Of a stretch of 64,000 nucleotides of DNA, positions 1-9,722 are shown in pieces; positions within the stretch are counted from its first letter, which is position 1, and each line of letters starts with the position of its first letter. The stretch is from Lucinisca nassula (Eukaryota; Mollusca; Bivalvia; Lucinida; Lucinidae): contig OY757017.1 in assembly GCA_963580285.1 (NCBI GenBank), positions 117,205,527 through 117,269,526 of the forward strand, read 5' to 3'. A model generated the notes under the pieces. The model made no database searches, was not told the origin of the DNA, and worked only from the letters and a program-made list of their open reading frames with translations. A program made the position numbers and the translations under genes.

Positions 1-485
1 GCATCAGGCATCAGCCAACATTACCTTGAAGTGGATCTCTCTAACTCTCAATAAGCCTTTACACTGGAGCGTCATAGAATCTGAGGCCTGACCCACCGGC
101 GTGCAATTAAAGAGGGAAGCAAAGTTGTCAACCGTGATTGGGTTAACTATCATGCATGCAGTCTGTCGTATAACATTTATTTTGTACCCAATATTTTTAT
201 ATCGATGAATGATTTTACGAAATGGGGTGCTGAAGTCATTGCGGTTATAAATTTTTCTGAATTTGTATACTAAGTCACAATAAAATTCGGGTTCCGATAG
301 ACCTTGTTGCAGACCAGATTTAAGTCGAATGTTGAATTCTGAAATTAAATCAGAATGACGTCTATAAAATTTTGAAAATGCTTTGCGTAGTTTATGGTAT
401 CGATAACCCAGATTAAAAACTTTAGCCGTTAACAATTTATTACGAGTGTTGAAGTCAATTAGACTCTGAAAAGCTTTATGCAGCA
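1..485 (-). pseudogene. Naiad-type Penelope-like element, RT C-terminal fragment
   Basis: The minus strand encodes the thumb and C-terminal part of the same reverse transcriptase seen at 22170-24465. It begins near the FNTRNKLLTAK segment, continues through YRYHKLRKAFSKFYRRHSD and ends with the CTPVGQASDSM tail. The frame then runs into the element's 3' UTR without the usual stop, because the final codons differ from the other copies. The palm and the YLDD catalytic motif are absent, so the fragment cannot be active. It leaves the window on the left, where the 3' UTR should follow. The identification rests on near-identity with the longer copy. Confidence 0.85.
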
Positions 486-654
486 TCAAAACTCTATCCT
501 AAACATCAAAGGAAAAATTGAGCAATTACATATATTATAATGTTAAGGGCAACACAATCACAGGCAGTAAGCCGAGATAACATATGTTTCACAAGCAAAC
601 GACATCTCAATCACCCTTATTGAGCCAAATAATAAGAACACATATTTAGGTGTT

Positions 655-785
655 TAAATCACATAAAACAAATGAAAATGCAACAAAAGTACCGCATTGG
701 AACGGCCAGTAATAATCACCGGAAGTTTTACGGGGCCACAACATCCACCCTCATCTTCCGCAGTGGTTTACATTTAGCTTGCTAA
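655..785 (-). mobile_element. Degenerate Naiad 3' UTR fragment
   Basis: The segment keeps the order of the Naiad 3' UTR read on the minus strand (AACGGCCAGT, then a G-rich patch, then TTTTACGGGGCCACAA) but is too diverged to align end to end by eye. No coding sequence is visible around it. Confidence 0.45.
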
Positions 786-1029
786 TCCCTTTAGAAATGT
801 TCAACAGAACCAAATGCAAACATGGCTGAAACTCTGTACGCAGCATCTTCGTCTTGAGTCATCCATTCTGTGTTCAGACGGACTACGCAAACACTATTAC
901 GCATCATCTTCGATCTGGGTTCTGCAGCGTTCAGATTGACCACGAAAAGGAGTAGCCGGCCTGTGCGCAGAGCCAAGACTCCAATCGACCTGTGTAGTCA
1001 ATGAGTGGGAGTGGAAATAGAAGTGTAAC

Positions 1030-1222
1030 CATTACGAAAACACGCCTATTCAAATACACTGCAAATTTTACCACCGAAAAATGAAAAATTTCAGATGAAA
1101 AAAATGTGATATTTTTCTTATTTAAGAAAAATAAGGTTTACCCCAGGCCTGTAAACCCCAGTTTTACTAATTAAAAGTGGGGTTCATGGGGGTCAAAATT
1201 ATATAGGCGTGTTTTCGTGATG
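1030..1222. mobile_element. MITE-A copy lacking its central palindrome
   Basis: The terminal inverted repeats are intact: CATTACGAAAACACGCC on the left and GGCGTGTTTTCGTGATG on the right. The subterminal hairpin (AAACCCCAGTTTT opposite AAAAGTGGGGTTC) is also present. The central palindrome is missing, and the flanks meet as TTCTTATTTAAGAAAAATAAGG-like sequence. The copy is about 193 bp instead of 280. Confidence 0.85.
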
Positions 1223-1233
1223 CACTGATCAGA

Positions 1234-2300
1234 AATCGATACAATTGCCACAAGGGCGTCAAAGGGAAAGATTTACGAACATCAAAAATGAAAACGTCAA
1301 AAGCGGAAGTACAAAATGACCAAACGGCTATCAAAGCTTAAAAGATATTACCAATACATACACGCAAAGACGAAAGAAAACGCGTCAGAAGAACCGAATT
1401 GGACAATAAACATTTTACTGGAGTGGGGGCGGGGCTTAAATCTTTTTTTTTCGTAGCCACAATCCTCACCCTTGCGTCTGTCGTGGTTTAGACTATAAGT
1501 TGTAGTCCGCAAGAAGGATTTCTCACCAATCAATGCAATAACACATATAACATAAAAAAAAACAAACGACTACAGAGACGAAACCACGATGAGGACTCGG
1601 AAGCATAAAATAAATGAAATGTTGGTGCAAAAAAAACAACAGTTAGAATCCAGTACCAACGGACATTAATTAAGCCTTTATGCTGGAGCTGTCTGAGACC
1701 TGACCCGCCGTCATGCAATAAAAGAGGGAAGCAAGGTTATCAACCGCGACTGTGTTAACTACCATGTATGCAGACTGTCGTCTACCCAGTCTTTTTATAT
1801 CGCAGAAAGATTTTGCGAAGTTGGGCAATTGAATCATTGCAGGCATATATTTTCTGAATTCGTATACTTAGTCACCATTGACCGTTCGCCTGTCAATACC
1901 GGCAATGACCAGAAGCCTGCGTGGTGTAGTGGATAAGCTACTCGCCCCATTAACCAGGGACCGTTGGTTCGATTCCGGGATTCTCCAGACTTTCGGATGA
2001 GTCTTTAAACCGAGGTCCCGTCTCCGTATGACCTTAGCTGTTGGTGAGACGAAACACTCTCAAATACACTCACTTGCTGACAACAATCAGTCTTAATCAC
2101 ATTTTTGTAAAATGTTACTGTTTGTGTGTTCTAAAACGGCAGATGAGAGCGATTCTAGCTCTGAACTGCCTGTCGCAGATAGAGCAACAGAGAAAGACAG
2201 CTCTATTGGCGATACCTCAACTAAGTCACCATAAAACAGAAATGAATGATCAGGAACCGATACAATTACCTCACACCTCCCATCCAAGACATCAACACGA
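1234..2300 (-). mobile_element. Old Naiad 3' end split by a SINE
   Basis: Read on the minus strand, 1234-1878 contains a diverged 3' UTR followed upstream by the RT C-terminal codons around LFNC and the VNPITV region. The RT sequence breaks at TTAGTCACCAT and resumes at 2224 with AAGTCACCAT. It then passes into another diverged 3' tip (2238-2300, ATGATCAGGAACCGATACAATT). The copy has many substitutions and no usable frame. Confidence 0.7.
1879..2223 (+). mobile_element. tRNA-headed SINE inserted in Naiad
   Basis: A tRNA-like head is visible at about 1917-1988, with an A box (TGGTGTAGTGGATAAGC) and a B box (GGTTCGATTCC). It is followed by a body containing GATGAGTCTTTAAACCGAGG. The insert is bounded by the 9-bp direct repeat AGTCACCAT at 1870-1878 and 2224-2232, as expected for a target-site duplication. 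About 35 bp precede the tRNA-like part, so the exact 5' end is uncertain. Confidence 0.7.
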
Positions 2301-2461
2301 ACCTTAATTAACATCACTATAGACATTTACTTTATGCTGATATTGAATATTTCAGCACGGTTGTTCCCCGGACTTTATCGTTCAGTTCTAATCATTAAAT
2401 ATTTAATTCGTTTAAAATGAGTGTTGTCGCGAGTTTTTGTATCTGGCAGTCAACAATAAAA

Positions 2462-2868
2462 TGGGCTCCAAATTTTCCAGGTCTGTGGTGTATTCCTTAA
2501 ATCCAAAGGATAACCCTTTCTAGAGCATACTCTTAACGTCACTACAGCTGGTGTCTGGGACTGTGTGGCGGCCGTAAAAAGTCTCCCTGTCCTACATTAT
2601 AGTGTAGTTTATATTTTCTTGTCCTTTGGGATCATTGATTCCTCTGTGAAATTTCGAAAATATTTGAGGTCAACGATGAGGCCAAATTGGCCGAAACTAG
2701 CTAGTCTGGCCCAGAAAACATGGACACTCCATATTTTCCAGTTCTGTGGTGTATTCCTTGCTTCCAAAGGCTAACCCTTTCTAGCACATATTTAACGTCA
2801 TTACAGCTGGTGTCTGGAATGTGTGGCGACCGTAAAAAGTCTCCCTGGCCTACATTATAGTATAAAAT
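2462..2868 (+). mobile_element. Retrozyme-type tandem repeat, partial dimer
   Basis: About 1.6 units of the repeat described at 25935-26372 lie here on the plus strand. The segments TGTGGTGTATTCCTT, GTGTGGCGGCCGTAAAAAG and TACATTATAGT each occur twice, roughly 255 bp apart. The unit carries one hammerhead-like motif, at 2666-2711. At the right it runs directly into a Naiad 3' tip. Confidence 0.75.
2666..2711 (+). ncRNA. Decayed hammerhead ribozyme motif
   Basis: The segment retains stem II (GGCCAAATTGGCC), the GAAA box, the tiny stem III (CTAGCTAG), the TC cleavage position and the stem I 3' strand TGGCCC. The first core box reads ACGATGA instead of CTGATGA. Two invariant core nucleotides are therefore changed, and self-cleavage is not expected. 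Confidence 0.75.
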
Positions 2869-2953
2869 AGAAGTAGAGGCAATGATCAGGAATCGATACA
2901 ATTAACCCAAAGTTCCCATTAGCTTCCAAAGGATAACCGTTTCTAGAACATAT
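2869..2953. mobile_element. Naiad 3' tip fused to retrozyme sequence
   Basis: About 50 bp of Naiad 3' tip on the minus strand (TAGAAGTAGAGGCAATGATC onward) is bounded on the left by the retrozyme unit. On the right it meets another piece of retrozyme (AGCTTCCAAAGGATAACCG, 2921-2953). The tip therefore lies inside, or is joined to, retrozyme sequence on both sides. Confidence 0.65.
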
Positions 2954-3240
2954 TGCATGTCATATTAATAATTTCGTTTGACCTTGCTACATGTACATAT
3001 ACTGAATATCCGACCATTAAAATGATACTTCTTGAAAGTAATGCGATACTTATTAAAAGTAATGCATACAACCTCCGAGATGGCATATCTTTCAAAAATG
3101 CTCCTGTCTCTAATATCATAAGTTTTCTACTCCTAAAGGAAAATAATGTCTTCATGAAATCACGACTTTATAATGTTGATCCCCTAATCCCCAATTTTAT
3201 ATCTAGAAAATCTAGGGTTTACATTCGTATACATTTTTGT
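2954..3240. other. AT-rich sequence without recognised content
   Basis: Short open frames on both strands have no recognisable domain and look fortuitous. I see no repeat shared with the rest of the window. Confidence 0.4.
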
Positions 3241-3254
3241 TATTATTATTTCAG

Positions 3255-3440
3255 CTGAGTACAAAGATTATGGCTACTTGTTAAAACCGTTTTAACGAGT
3301 TCGCACAATCTATGTTTTGAGCAGAAACATGAACAAAACACAAAAAGAGTTCTTTGTCGGAAAATTTTCATTTTTGATGGTGAAATGTTCAATATATTTG
3401 AATAGGGCTCTTTTCATAACGTCGTAGGAGCAGATGTTTT
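3255..3440. mobile_element. Degenerate foldback MITE fragment
   Basis: A worn central palindrome (GTTAAAACCGTTTTAACGAG) is followed by ACAATCTATGTTTTGAGCAGAAA and a right half resembling MITE-A (AAATTTTCATTTTTGATGGTGAAA). The terminal CGTAATG is mutated. Confidence 0.6.
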
Positions 3441-4012
3441 TCCGTTAAGGCAAAACCCCATTTTCAATGAAGTTCAGTATATAGAAAAACACATAGGAGA
3501 TCGAAATAGTTGTCTTTCTTGTGAAATATCGTGGCAGTAGAGCGGGTGTATCTATTTTCATTAAAATGACATGTTTATTGCTAAGCATCTTACATTACTT
3601 GAAATGTCCCTGCTATTTTCAAGAATTTATAGCATTAAATATCATGTCTAACATAAGAGCATTAGTGTATATTAAGCTTCTTTTATACCGAGAAAACATT
3701 TTGAGAGTTACTTGGCGTATATTAAGGATTCGAATTAAAAGTATATTGACGATTTCTTTTAATTACGTTCAAATGCATGGACGTCGATGTTCAAATAGCG
3801 TATCTTCAGGAGAAATTTGATTTAGGTCATACAATAACGAGCAATGACATTGTAATGCAAACAGAAGATATCCGTTCTTCTTCTACTTCTTCTTCTTCCT
3901 CTTCGTCGTCGTCCTCGTCCATTACGATAACACAACCGTTTGCTAAAATTGTATCTTTCTCAGCTTTAGAACTAGCATTTTGCCACATTTTTTTCAGATA
4001 AAGTATATGATC
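3441..4012. other. Intergenic sequence with CTT/CGT microsatellite
   Basis: An imperfect CTT/CGT trinucleotide tract lies at about 3875-3922 and creates spurious Ser-rich or Glu/Asp-rich open frames. Nothing else was recognised. Confidence 0.5.
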
Positions 4013-4252
4013 TGAGCCAGCGCACGACAAAACCTTCAATAAGACATGTGCGCCCATCGAAGACTCAGATCAGCCTGCGCATCAATATAGTCTAACCAGA
4101 GACTTTTCTTGCTGCATAAAGGAGCATTGGGCCCTTAGCTATCCTTAGAGCGCACAACAAAGACTCTGATCAGACAGTGCGGATGCGCAGGCTGATCGGA
4201 GTCTTCGTTGGGCGCAAATGTCTTATTGTAGGTTTTGTCATGCGCTGGCTCA
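4013..4252. mobile_element. FB-1 foldback MITE, copy 1
   Basis: Imperfect inverted repeats of about 43 bp bound the element: TGAGCCAGCGCACGACAAAA on the left and the complement of TTTTGTCATGCGCTGGCTCA on the right. Inside them lies GACATGTGCGCCCA opposite TGGGCGCAAATGTC. The interior repeats the GATCAGCCTGCGCAT and ATGCGCAGGCTGATC inverted pair. A second copy is at 29575-29820. Confidence 0.75.
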
Positions 4253-4274
4253 ATGTTTTGTTCTTATTTCTGGG

Positions 4275-4345
4275 CATAATATAGATTTAGTGTGCTCGTT
4301 AGAACTGCCTGAATGAGGCGGTTCTAACAAGTATCTAACGAGCTG
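4275..4345. mobile_element. MITE central palindrome fragment
   Basis: Only the core palindrome is left (CTCGTTAGAACTGCC and GGCGGTTCTAACAAG). The flanking tRNA SINE begins immediately after it. Confidence 0.6.
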
Positions 4346-4925
4346 TGCGTGGTAGTTAAGTGGTTAGTGTAATTGCCTCTGATGCTCGAGCCCCCCGGTT
4401 CGATTCCCGGAGGAGGTAATAAAATTGCATTGCCCTAACATGCTCCAGTGGCATCATTTGCAGGAATGAATGCCGCAAAGTGCACCGTCCTTCGGATTGG
4501 GGCGTTAACTGAAGGTCCACATTGTATGGAGAACCGTTCATTATGCAGATTAAAGATCCCTAGTTGTTTTTTTTATATATGAGGTGTAATGTCAACACTG
4601 TATAGATCATTTTGGAGACGTTGCTTCCAATTTTGTGGGACTTTTATCCGACAGTGAGATGAAAAGGCATCTAAAGCCCTGTCGCTGGGTTAAAAGCATG
4701 GATGGTCTGACTCGCACCGTTTTGCCTGGGCAGGCTTAGATCCTCTAAGCGGTTTACCAGTAATTTCTGCATGGAAGCATCATGCATCCCAACTATTTCT
4801 TCAAGCCCCGATGGGCAGGGGCTGAGATCCCTACCGTAATTGACGATGACTGTGTAGGCTTTCACCCTGCCAATCTGGTGTGTACACCTGCCGAAAATGT
4901 ACACCTGCCGAAAATTCCCGTGAGG
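4344..4925 (+). mobile_element. tRNA-headed SINE, interrupted by SINE-A
   Basis: The head has an A box (TGGTAGTTAAGTGGTTAG) and a B box (GGTTCGATTCCC). The body contains TGGCATCATTTGCAGG and CGTCCTTCGGATTGGGGC, both also present in the copy at 38659-38990. The body stops at 4562 and resumes at 4834 with CCGTAATTGACGATGACTGT. The two halves join in the same order as the uninterrupted 38.7 kb copy. Confidence 0.8.
4563..4824 (-). mobile_element. SINE-A, minus orientation
   Basis: This is the SINE family without an obvious tRNA head, defined best at 47241-47519. It contains the reverse complements of GGTTTACCAG/CTAAGCCTGCC and of CCAAAATGACC...GTGTTGAC. A 9-bp duplication, AGATCCCTA, lies at 4554-4562 and 4825-4833 within the older tRNA SINE. 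Confidence 0.8.
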
Positions 4926-5087
4926 GCGTAGGCAGTATTCGACGAAAGAAATAAAGTATCCATAATCTATGTTTGTTTTGGCAAAATAAGCAAAATAATG
5001 AATGCCCCGTAAACATCACTTGTTTTCTCTTAAAATTGGGTTTAGAAGGATGTTCATTACACGGACTTGTTACCTGATGGTCGTCAT

Positions 5088-5090
5088 CGA

Positions 5091-5148
<58 letters not shown>
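5088..5148. repeat. (CAT)n microsatellite
   Basis: About 19-20 uninterrupted CAT units. Poly-Asp and poly-Ile open frames across it are artefacts of the repeat. Confidence 0.95.
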
Positions 5149-5150
<2 letters not shown>

Positions 5151-5332
5151 ATTTGTCTGGATGAGTCCGGGTAGCTTCTGTAGTTAGTAACGTTGAGTCG
5201 ACTCTGACAAACAATTGACCCAGAGTTAACCAGTTACCGTCACTACCCGAAATGTGCTACATGTCATGCAACCATTAGTCATTAAATACCATGTAGCTAC
5301 CCCTGTGATTCATTGGCTCAAACAACAACACT
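5149..5332. other. Short spacer
   Basis: No recognised element lies between the microsatellite and the next MITE. Confidence 0.4.
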
Positions 5333-5583
5333 CATCAGGAAAACGCGTCTATATTATTTTGACACCCCTCAAACCCTATTTTCTATACATGTGTAATAAA
5401 AAATGAGGTTTACAGGAGTATACATTATTTACTTATTTCTGCTCAAAATCAGAGATTGTTGGTGCTCGTGAGAACCGCATCGCAGATGCAGTTCTAACGA
5501 GTACAGACAATCTATGTTTTGAGCAGAAATATGGAAAATATCAGAGTTTTTTTTATCAGAAAATTTTCATTTTTTGTGGTAAA
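5333..5583. mobile_element. MITE-A with right end lost to a minisatellite
   Basis: The left end reads CATCAGGAAAACGCGTC. The copy has the subterminal GAGGTTTACAGGAGTATAC and a central palindrome (GTGCTCGTGAGAACCGC and GCAGTTCTAACGAGTAC). The right half follows to TTTTCATTTTTTGTGGTAAA. Where the right terminal repeat should follow, the 42-bp array begins. Confidence 0.8.
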
Positions 5584-5584
5584 G

Positions 5585-6010
5585 GGATATACAAGTTTGA
5601 ACACCATGTAAACCCCACAGGGAAAAGGATATACAGGTTTGAACACCATGTAAACCCCACAGGGAAAAGGATATACAGGTTTGAACACCATATAAACCCC
5701 ACAGGGAAAAGGATATACAGGTTTGAACACCATATAAACCCCACAGGGAAAAGGATATACAGGTTTGAACACCATGTAAACCCCACAGGGAAAAGGATAT
5801 ACAGGTTTGAACACCATGTAAACCCCACAGGGAAAAGGATATACAGGTTTGAACACCATATAAACCCCACAGGGAAAAGGATTATACACGTTTGAACACA
5901 ATGTAAACCCCACTGGGGAAAAAGGATATACAGGTTTGAACACCCTGTAAATCCTACAGATAACTAGGATTTTCAGGTTTGAACACAATGTAAACCCCAA
6001 AGGGAACTAG
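5585..6010. repeat. 42-bp minisatellite, about 10 copies
   Basis: The unit is GTTTGAACACCATGTAAACC followed by CCACAGGGAAAAGGATATACAG. Eight central copies are nearly identical and the outer ones are diverged. Because 42 is divisible by three, it produces long periodic open frames on the minus strand that have no biological support. Confidence 0.95.
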
Positions 6011-6044
6011 GATTTACAGGCTGTACATTATTCTTACCTTTCCG

Positions 6045-6095
6045 GCAACAAACATAGAGCCGCCTGAATGAGGCGGTAAACTCTATGTTTGTAAC
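6045..6095. mobile_element. MITE palindrome remnant
   Basis: ACAAACATAGAG and CTCTATGTTTGT flank GCCGCCTGAATGAGGCGG. This is the centre of a MITE without its ends. Confidence 0.6.
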
Positions 6096-6156
6096 AGGTA
6101 TACGAACATGACTTGATTAACCCATTTTGTACCAGAAACTCCAAAACGGGTACTTG

Positions 6157-6211
6157 GCAAAAAGTGCAGGCCCAGATCAGACGCCGCCTGATCAGGGCCT
6201 ACACTGTTTGC
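6157..6211. repeat. FB-2 short palindrome, copy 1
   Basis: GCAAAAAGTGCAGGCCC pairs with GGGCCTACACTGTTTGC around GATCAG...CTGATC. Related copies are at 8008 and 53780. Confidence 0.65.
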
Positions 6212-6528
6212 AAAAACGTTAAGCCATTTTCCAAATTAATTCAGAAGAAAACACAACCTGACACCCCTAAATTTCGAAATTAACTCCTGTTATATGTAAG
6301 GAGGAAAATTCCATTTGGTACAAAAAGGGTTAATGTTGAACACTGTGTCGCAAACCTTATGCTCCACATAAAATGGAAAGTGGATACCAGTGAGCTCAGC
6401 AGCATTTTATAACATTGTGAATACGGGCTCGTACAAGTCTGTTTTCGTACAATACATATGTCTAAAGCAGATATATTTCTGTGAATTATTAAGAGAAAGC
6501 CTACGCATTGGCTGCCATAATGCAGCCT

Positions 6529-6640
6529 GTCATCATCATCATCGTCATCATCATCATCATCGTCACCATCATCATCATTCTCGTCGTCGTAATCATCATC
6601 GCCATCATCGTTATCTTCATTATTATTATTATTCACAGTT
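6529..6640. repeat. (ATC)n-rich microsatellite, imperfect
   Basis: ATC/GTC trinucleotides run for about 100 bp. Poly-His, poly-Ile and poly-Asp frames are artefacts. Confidence 0.9.
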
Positions 6641-7120
6641 CTTTTCAAAGATATTTTAAACGAGAAGGCCAAAGTACGGATTTTCAAACCCAAATAGTGC
6701 AGAATGACGATCTACATGGCTTGCTGCTCTGTCTCTTATTTATTCGCACGAAGAGACGGATCGTAGTCCACTATTGAAACTCAGGTGTGTAAGGGTAATA
6801 ACACACAATGCCAATGAAATTCTTGCACTAAGGCGTGAAACGTTTATTAGCCGCTAAATGCCATTCGTGTTTCGTATATATTCGTGTGTATATTCAAGCA
6901 TTACTGAACACTGTCATGAAAAATATAGGATTAAGTTGTCACAGAGTCTTTAAGAAGACGTGATCGACTTTATTTTCGGCCTCGTAAGTCTAGCAGCCCT
7001 GCCGTTAAGAACCATTACAAATGGTTCAGAGCAAATGTGTAAAAGGTAATAAGAGATGCATATCCGTGTATAGAACACCCCTGTAACATCAATTTAACCC
7101 CCAATACAAAAAACAAGGCG
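6641..7120. other. No recognised content
   Basis: I see no gene, inverted repeat or sequence shared with other parts of the window. Confidence 0.4.
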
Positions 7121-7124
7121 TAGG

Positions 7125-7437
7125 TTTGTGCGTATTTCGTTAGAACCACCTCAGCTAGACGGTTCTAACTAGCACCTACAACATATGTTGGAGCATAAGT
7201 AAGCAAACTACAACAAACTTGTGTCCGGAACAAAACAACAACAACACCAACAATTAATAATAATAATAATTTGGCTATGACACACGGATGTTCTTCCAGA
7301 CATAGGTTTTCGCACACGTAAAAACCGCCTCAGCGAGGCGGTTCTAAGGAGGACATACAGTCTATTTTAGCATGAAAATGAACAATATGGAAAATAACCA
7401 TTTTAGCTATGCCACACGGATGTGTTACCTTAATGGG
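7125..7437. mobile_element. Two degenerate MITE-B fragments
   Basis: Two worn palindrome cores occur (CGTTAGAACCACC at about 7139; AACCGCCTCAGCGAGGCGGTT at about 7323). They are followed by the MITE-B end GCCACACGGATGTGTTACC and TTAATG near 7437. An AAT microsatellite lies between them. Confidence 0.6.
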
Positions 7438-8007
7438 TTCAGACCAACAACATATGCTTTGAAGCAGAAATAAGAAAAACATAATTATATGGCCCTTTTT
7501 ACTCATTTTCGCTTGCCGTGGCTGATATCCTTGCGTGTTGTCCAAATATTCATATGCTGAACGCCTTCAGTCTAAAACCATGCGTGATTCGTGTACGTGC
7601 GATCTTTCAATGTCAGGAAATCACCAAGTAAGTAACTCAAAACATGACAATCTGTGCTTATTTAGAAATAATCGCATTACGTATGTTTCAAGTTCAAGTT
7701 TTATGTTGATAATCACCTTTTCCCATTGAGGAAGGTGGATACGCCGAGCATACCTCCCGCTTTGGTAATAAGGGAAACAACTTTCGGATATTCCTGTTTG
7801 CTTTTTAGGGCAATTGTTTATCATTCGACCCAAAGTTACTAAACACAGTAGCTTTTCGTTTTGATGTCCACGTGACTCTCACACTGACTTGCAGGAAATC
7901 CAGGTAATGGTTTTTGATAGAACAATAGCCGTGCTATCGCGATAAGGTCAGAAAGATGCGTAAGTGTGGTTATCTATGGAATCTGGACTGGATCATGTGT
8001 TGGGTTT
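7438..8007. other. No recognised content
   Basis: Open frames on both strands are short and lack recognisable domains. No repeat shared with the window was noticed. Confidence 0.4.
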
Positions 8008-8076
8008 TGCAAACAGTGTAGATCCCAGATCAGAGGCCGCATACGGCGATCTCTGATCAGGGTCTACAGTGTTTGC
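8008..8076. repeat. FB-2 short palindrome, copy 2
   Basis: GCAAACAGTGTAGATCCC and GGGTCTACAGTGTTTGC flank GATCAGAGGCCG and CGATCTCTGATC. Confidence 0.7.
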
Positions 8077-8289
8077 CTGTAATGTAATTCACGAGTTAAA
8101 ACGAAACGGTCTAAGTCCCCCGATCAGATCCATTTTCCTAATCTGCACCCAAAGACAATCGGCCAAACAATACTCTCAGTGCATTGATTCATAAATTGAA
8201 CTTCTCAAATACGGTGCACCCTTAATATTAGAAGGAGGAAACTGTTATATGTACGTGTACCTTTATAACAGTCCGCTGTGATAAAGGGA

Positions 8290-8567
8290 CATCAAGAAAA
8301 CACGCTTATAAAATTTTGACACCCTTTAACCCCACTTTTATATTGTAAAACTGGGGTTTACAGGGTTAAACCTTATTTTTTTATTTCTTCTCTAAAATAA
8401 AGATTGTGGGTACTCGTTAGAACCGCCTCGATGAGGCGGTTCTAAAGTGTACCAATAATCTATCTTTTGAATAGAAATAACAAAAATATCACACATTTTC
8501 ACCTTAACATTTTAGTTTTTCGGCGGTAAAATTAACAATGTATTTGTATTTGCGTGTTTTCGTAATG
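8290..8567. mobile_element. MITE-A, complete (278 bp)
   Basis: The ends are CATCAAGAAAACACGC and GCGTGTTTTCGTAATG. The element has a GGGGTTTAC hairpin on the left and a central palindrome with ACTCGTTAGAACCGCCTC and GAGGCGGTTCTAAAGTG arms. The right half contains TTTTCGGCGGTAAAA. No target duplication longer than 2-3 bp is evident. Confidence 0.9.
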
Positions 8568-8909
8568 AGGTAATGGGGTGCAAAAGATGATTGAAAGAGT
8601 TACTTCACCTTAAAATTAGCTGGATTCTTTAAATCCTTTCGCTTTTTATTTCTGCTCAAATAAGTTACAGTGCTCAGATAAAAAATATTCATGTTGAATA
8701 AGGAACTAAATAGTGTGCTAAAATGGAAAACAAAATATGTCAAGCACAAAACTACAGTAAAATTCCATTATTAGAATAAGCTTAAATTATGATTAATTCT
8801 GCTGTTAAGAACCTGTTGAAAAGGTTTCAGAATGTATTGCTTTCTTCTTTCTCACACAATGCCCTCTAGTACATGTAAGAGACTACATGCTTGCCTGCAC
8901 GATGGAAAT
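8568..8909. other. No recognised content
   Basis: AT-rich spacer between two MITEs, without a convincing open frame. Confidence 0.4.
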
Positions 8910-9187
8910 CATAACGATAACTCACCCGTGCGACACAGTGCATTTTTCACATCTCCAAAATGGCTACTTTTCTGATGAAAATCCTTGATATTTTTGTTAT
9001 AAATGTTCAAAACATAGGTTGAGGGTGCTCGTTAGAACCGCCTCAGTGAGGCGGTTCTAACGAGTACCCACAAACTATGTATTGGGGCAGAAATAAGGAA
9101 AATAACGTATACCCCGTAAACCCCAGTTTTCACTATATAAAGTGGGGTTTAGGAGGGTATTCATTTCACGGACTTGTTCACGTGATG
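8910..9187. mobile_element. MITE-B, complete
   Basis: The left end is CATAACGATAACTCACCCG, followed by CTCCAAAATGGCTACTTTT. The right end is CACGGACTTGTTCACGTGATG-like. The central palindrome has GTGCTCGTTAGAACCGCCTC and GAGGCGGTTCTAACGAGTAC arms. Confidence 0.9.
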
Positions 9188-9277
9188 TAGCGAAATCAAA
9201 TATCGCTTATAGTTGTCATACGTGTAAGATGTTGGCGAAACCAATATTTTACAGTGAAATTCCTATATCAAGATAGA

Positions 9278-9451
9278 AGTGAAGGCATGGTCAGGAATCG
9301 ATACAACCCATAAGAGACACCAAAGGAAAACAAACACAAGCATGAAACAACAGACCCTAATGGACACATCAATAGGGAAAAAACAGATTAACAGTTACTT
9401 TACAACAAAATGGCCAATTGGCTATCCAAAACAAAATAACATAAGCGATAC
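9278..9451 (-). mobile_element. Naiad 3' end, 5'-truncated
   Basis: The segment runs from the extreme 3' tip (CACTTCTA on the minus strand) through the CCAATTGGCC palindrome to the region of ATTATTTTGTTTTGG. No RT sequence is present. Confidence 0.8.
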
Positions 9452-9479
9452 AAGGTGGTCATTAAGGCCACTTTGAACG

Positions 9480-9722
9480 CATTACAAAAGCAAGCCAACG
9501 AAAATTTTAAGATGAAAAATTGTGATATTTTTCTTATTTCAGCTCAAACTATAGATTGTGGAACACGTTAGAACCATCGATCGAGGCGGTTCTAACGAGT
9601 ACCCCAAATCTATATCTTAGAGCAGAACTAAGAAAAATAAGGTTGACCCCTGTAAACCCTAGTTTTATCATACAAAAGTGGGGTTCAAGGGTTCAAATTT
9701 ATATAGGCTTGTTTTCGTGATG
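9480..9722. mobile_element. MITE-A, diverged left end
   Basis: The right end TAGGCTTGTTTTCGTGATG is well preserved. The left end has decayed to CATTACAAAAGCAAGCC. The palindrome centre reads ACCATCGATCGAGGCGGTT. Confidence 0.8.

Noticed and set aside
4831..5214. Poly-Asp open frames over CAT repeats
   Set aside because: They follow the trinucleotide microsatellite and have no other coding signature.
5512..6000. Periodic 162-codon frame with 14-residue repeats
   Set aside because: The repeat is the 42-bp minisatellite read in frame. It is non-coding in its MITE context.
8398..8450. Repeated GTTAGAACCGCCTC palindromes as a CRISPR array or bacterial terminators
   Set aside because: They are centres of dispersed MITEs with their own terminal repeats, in a eukaryotic repeat landscape. 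There is no spacer periodicity.
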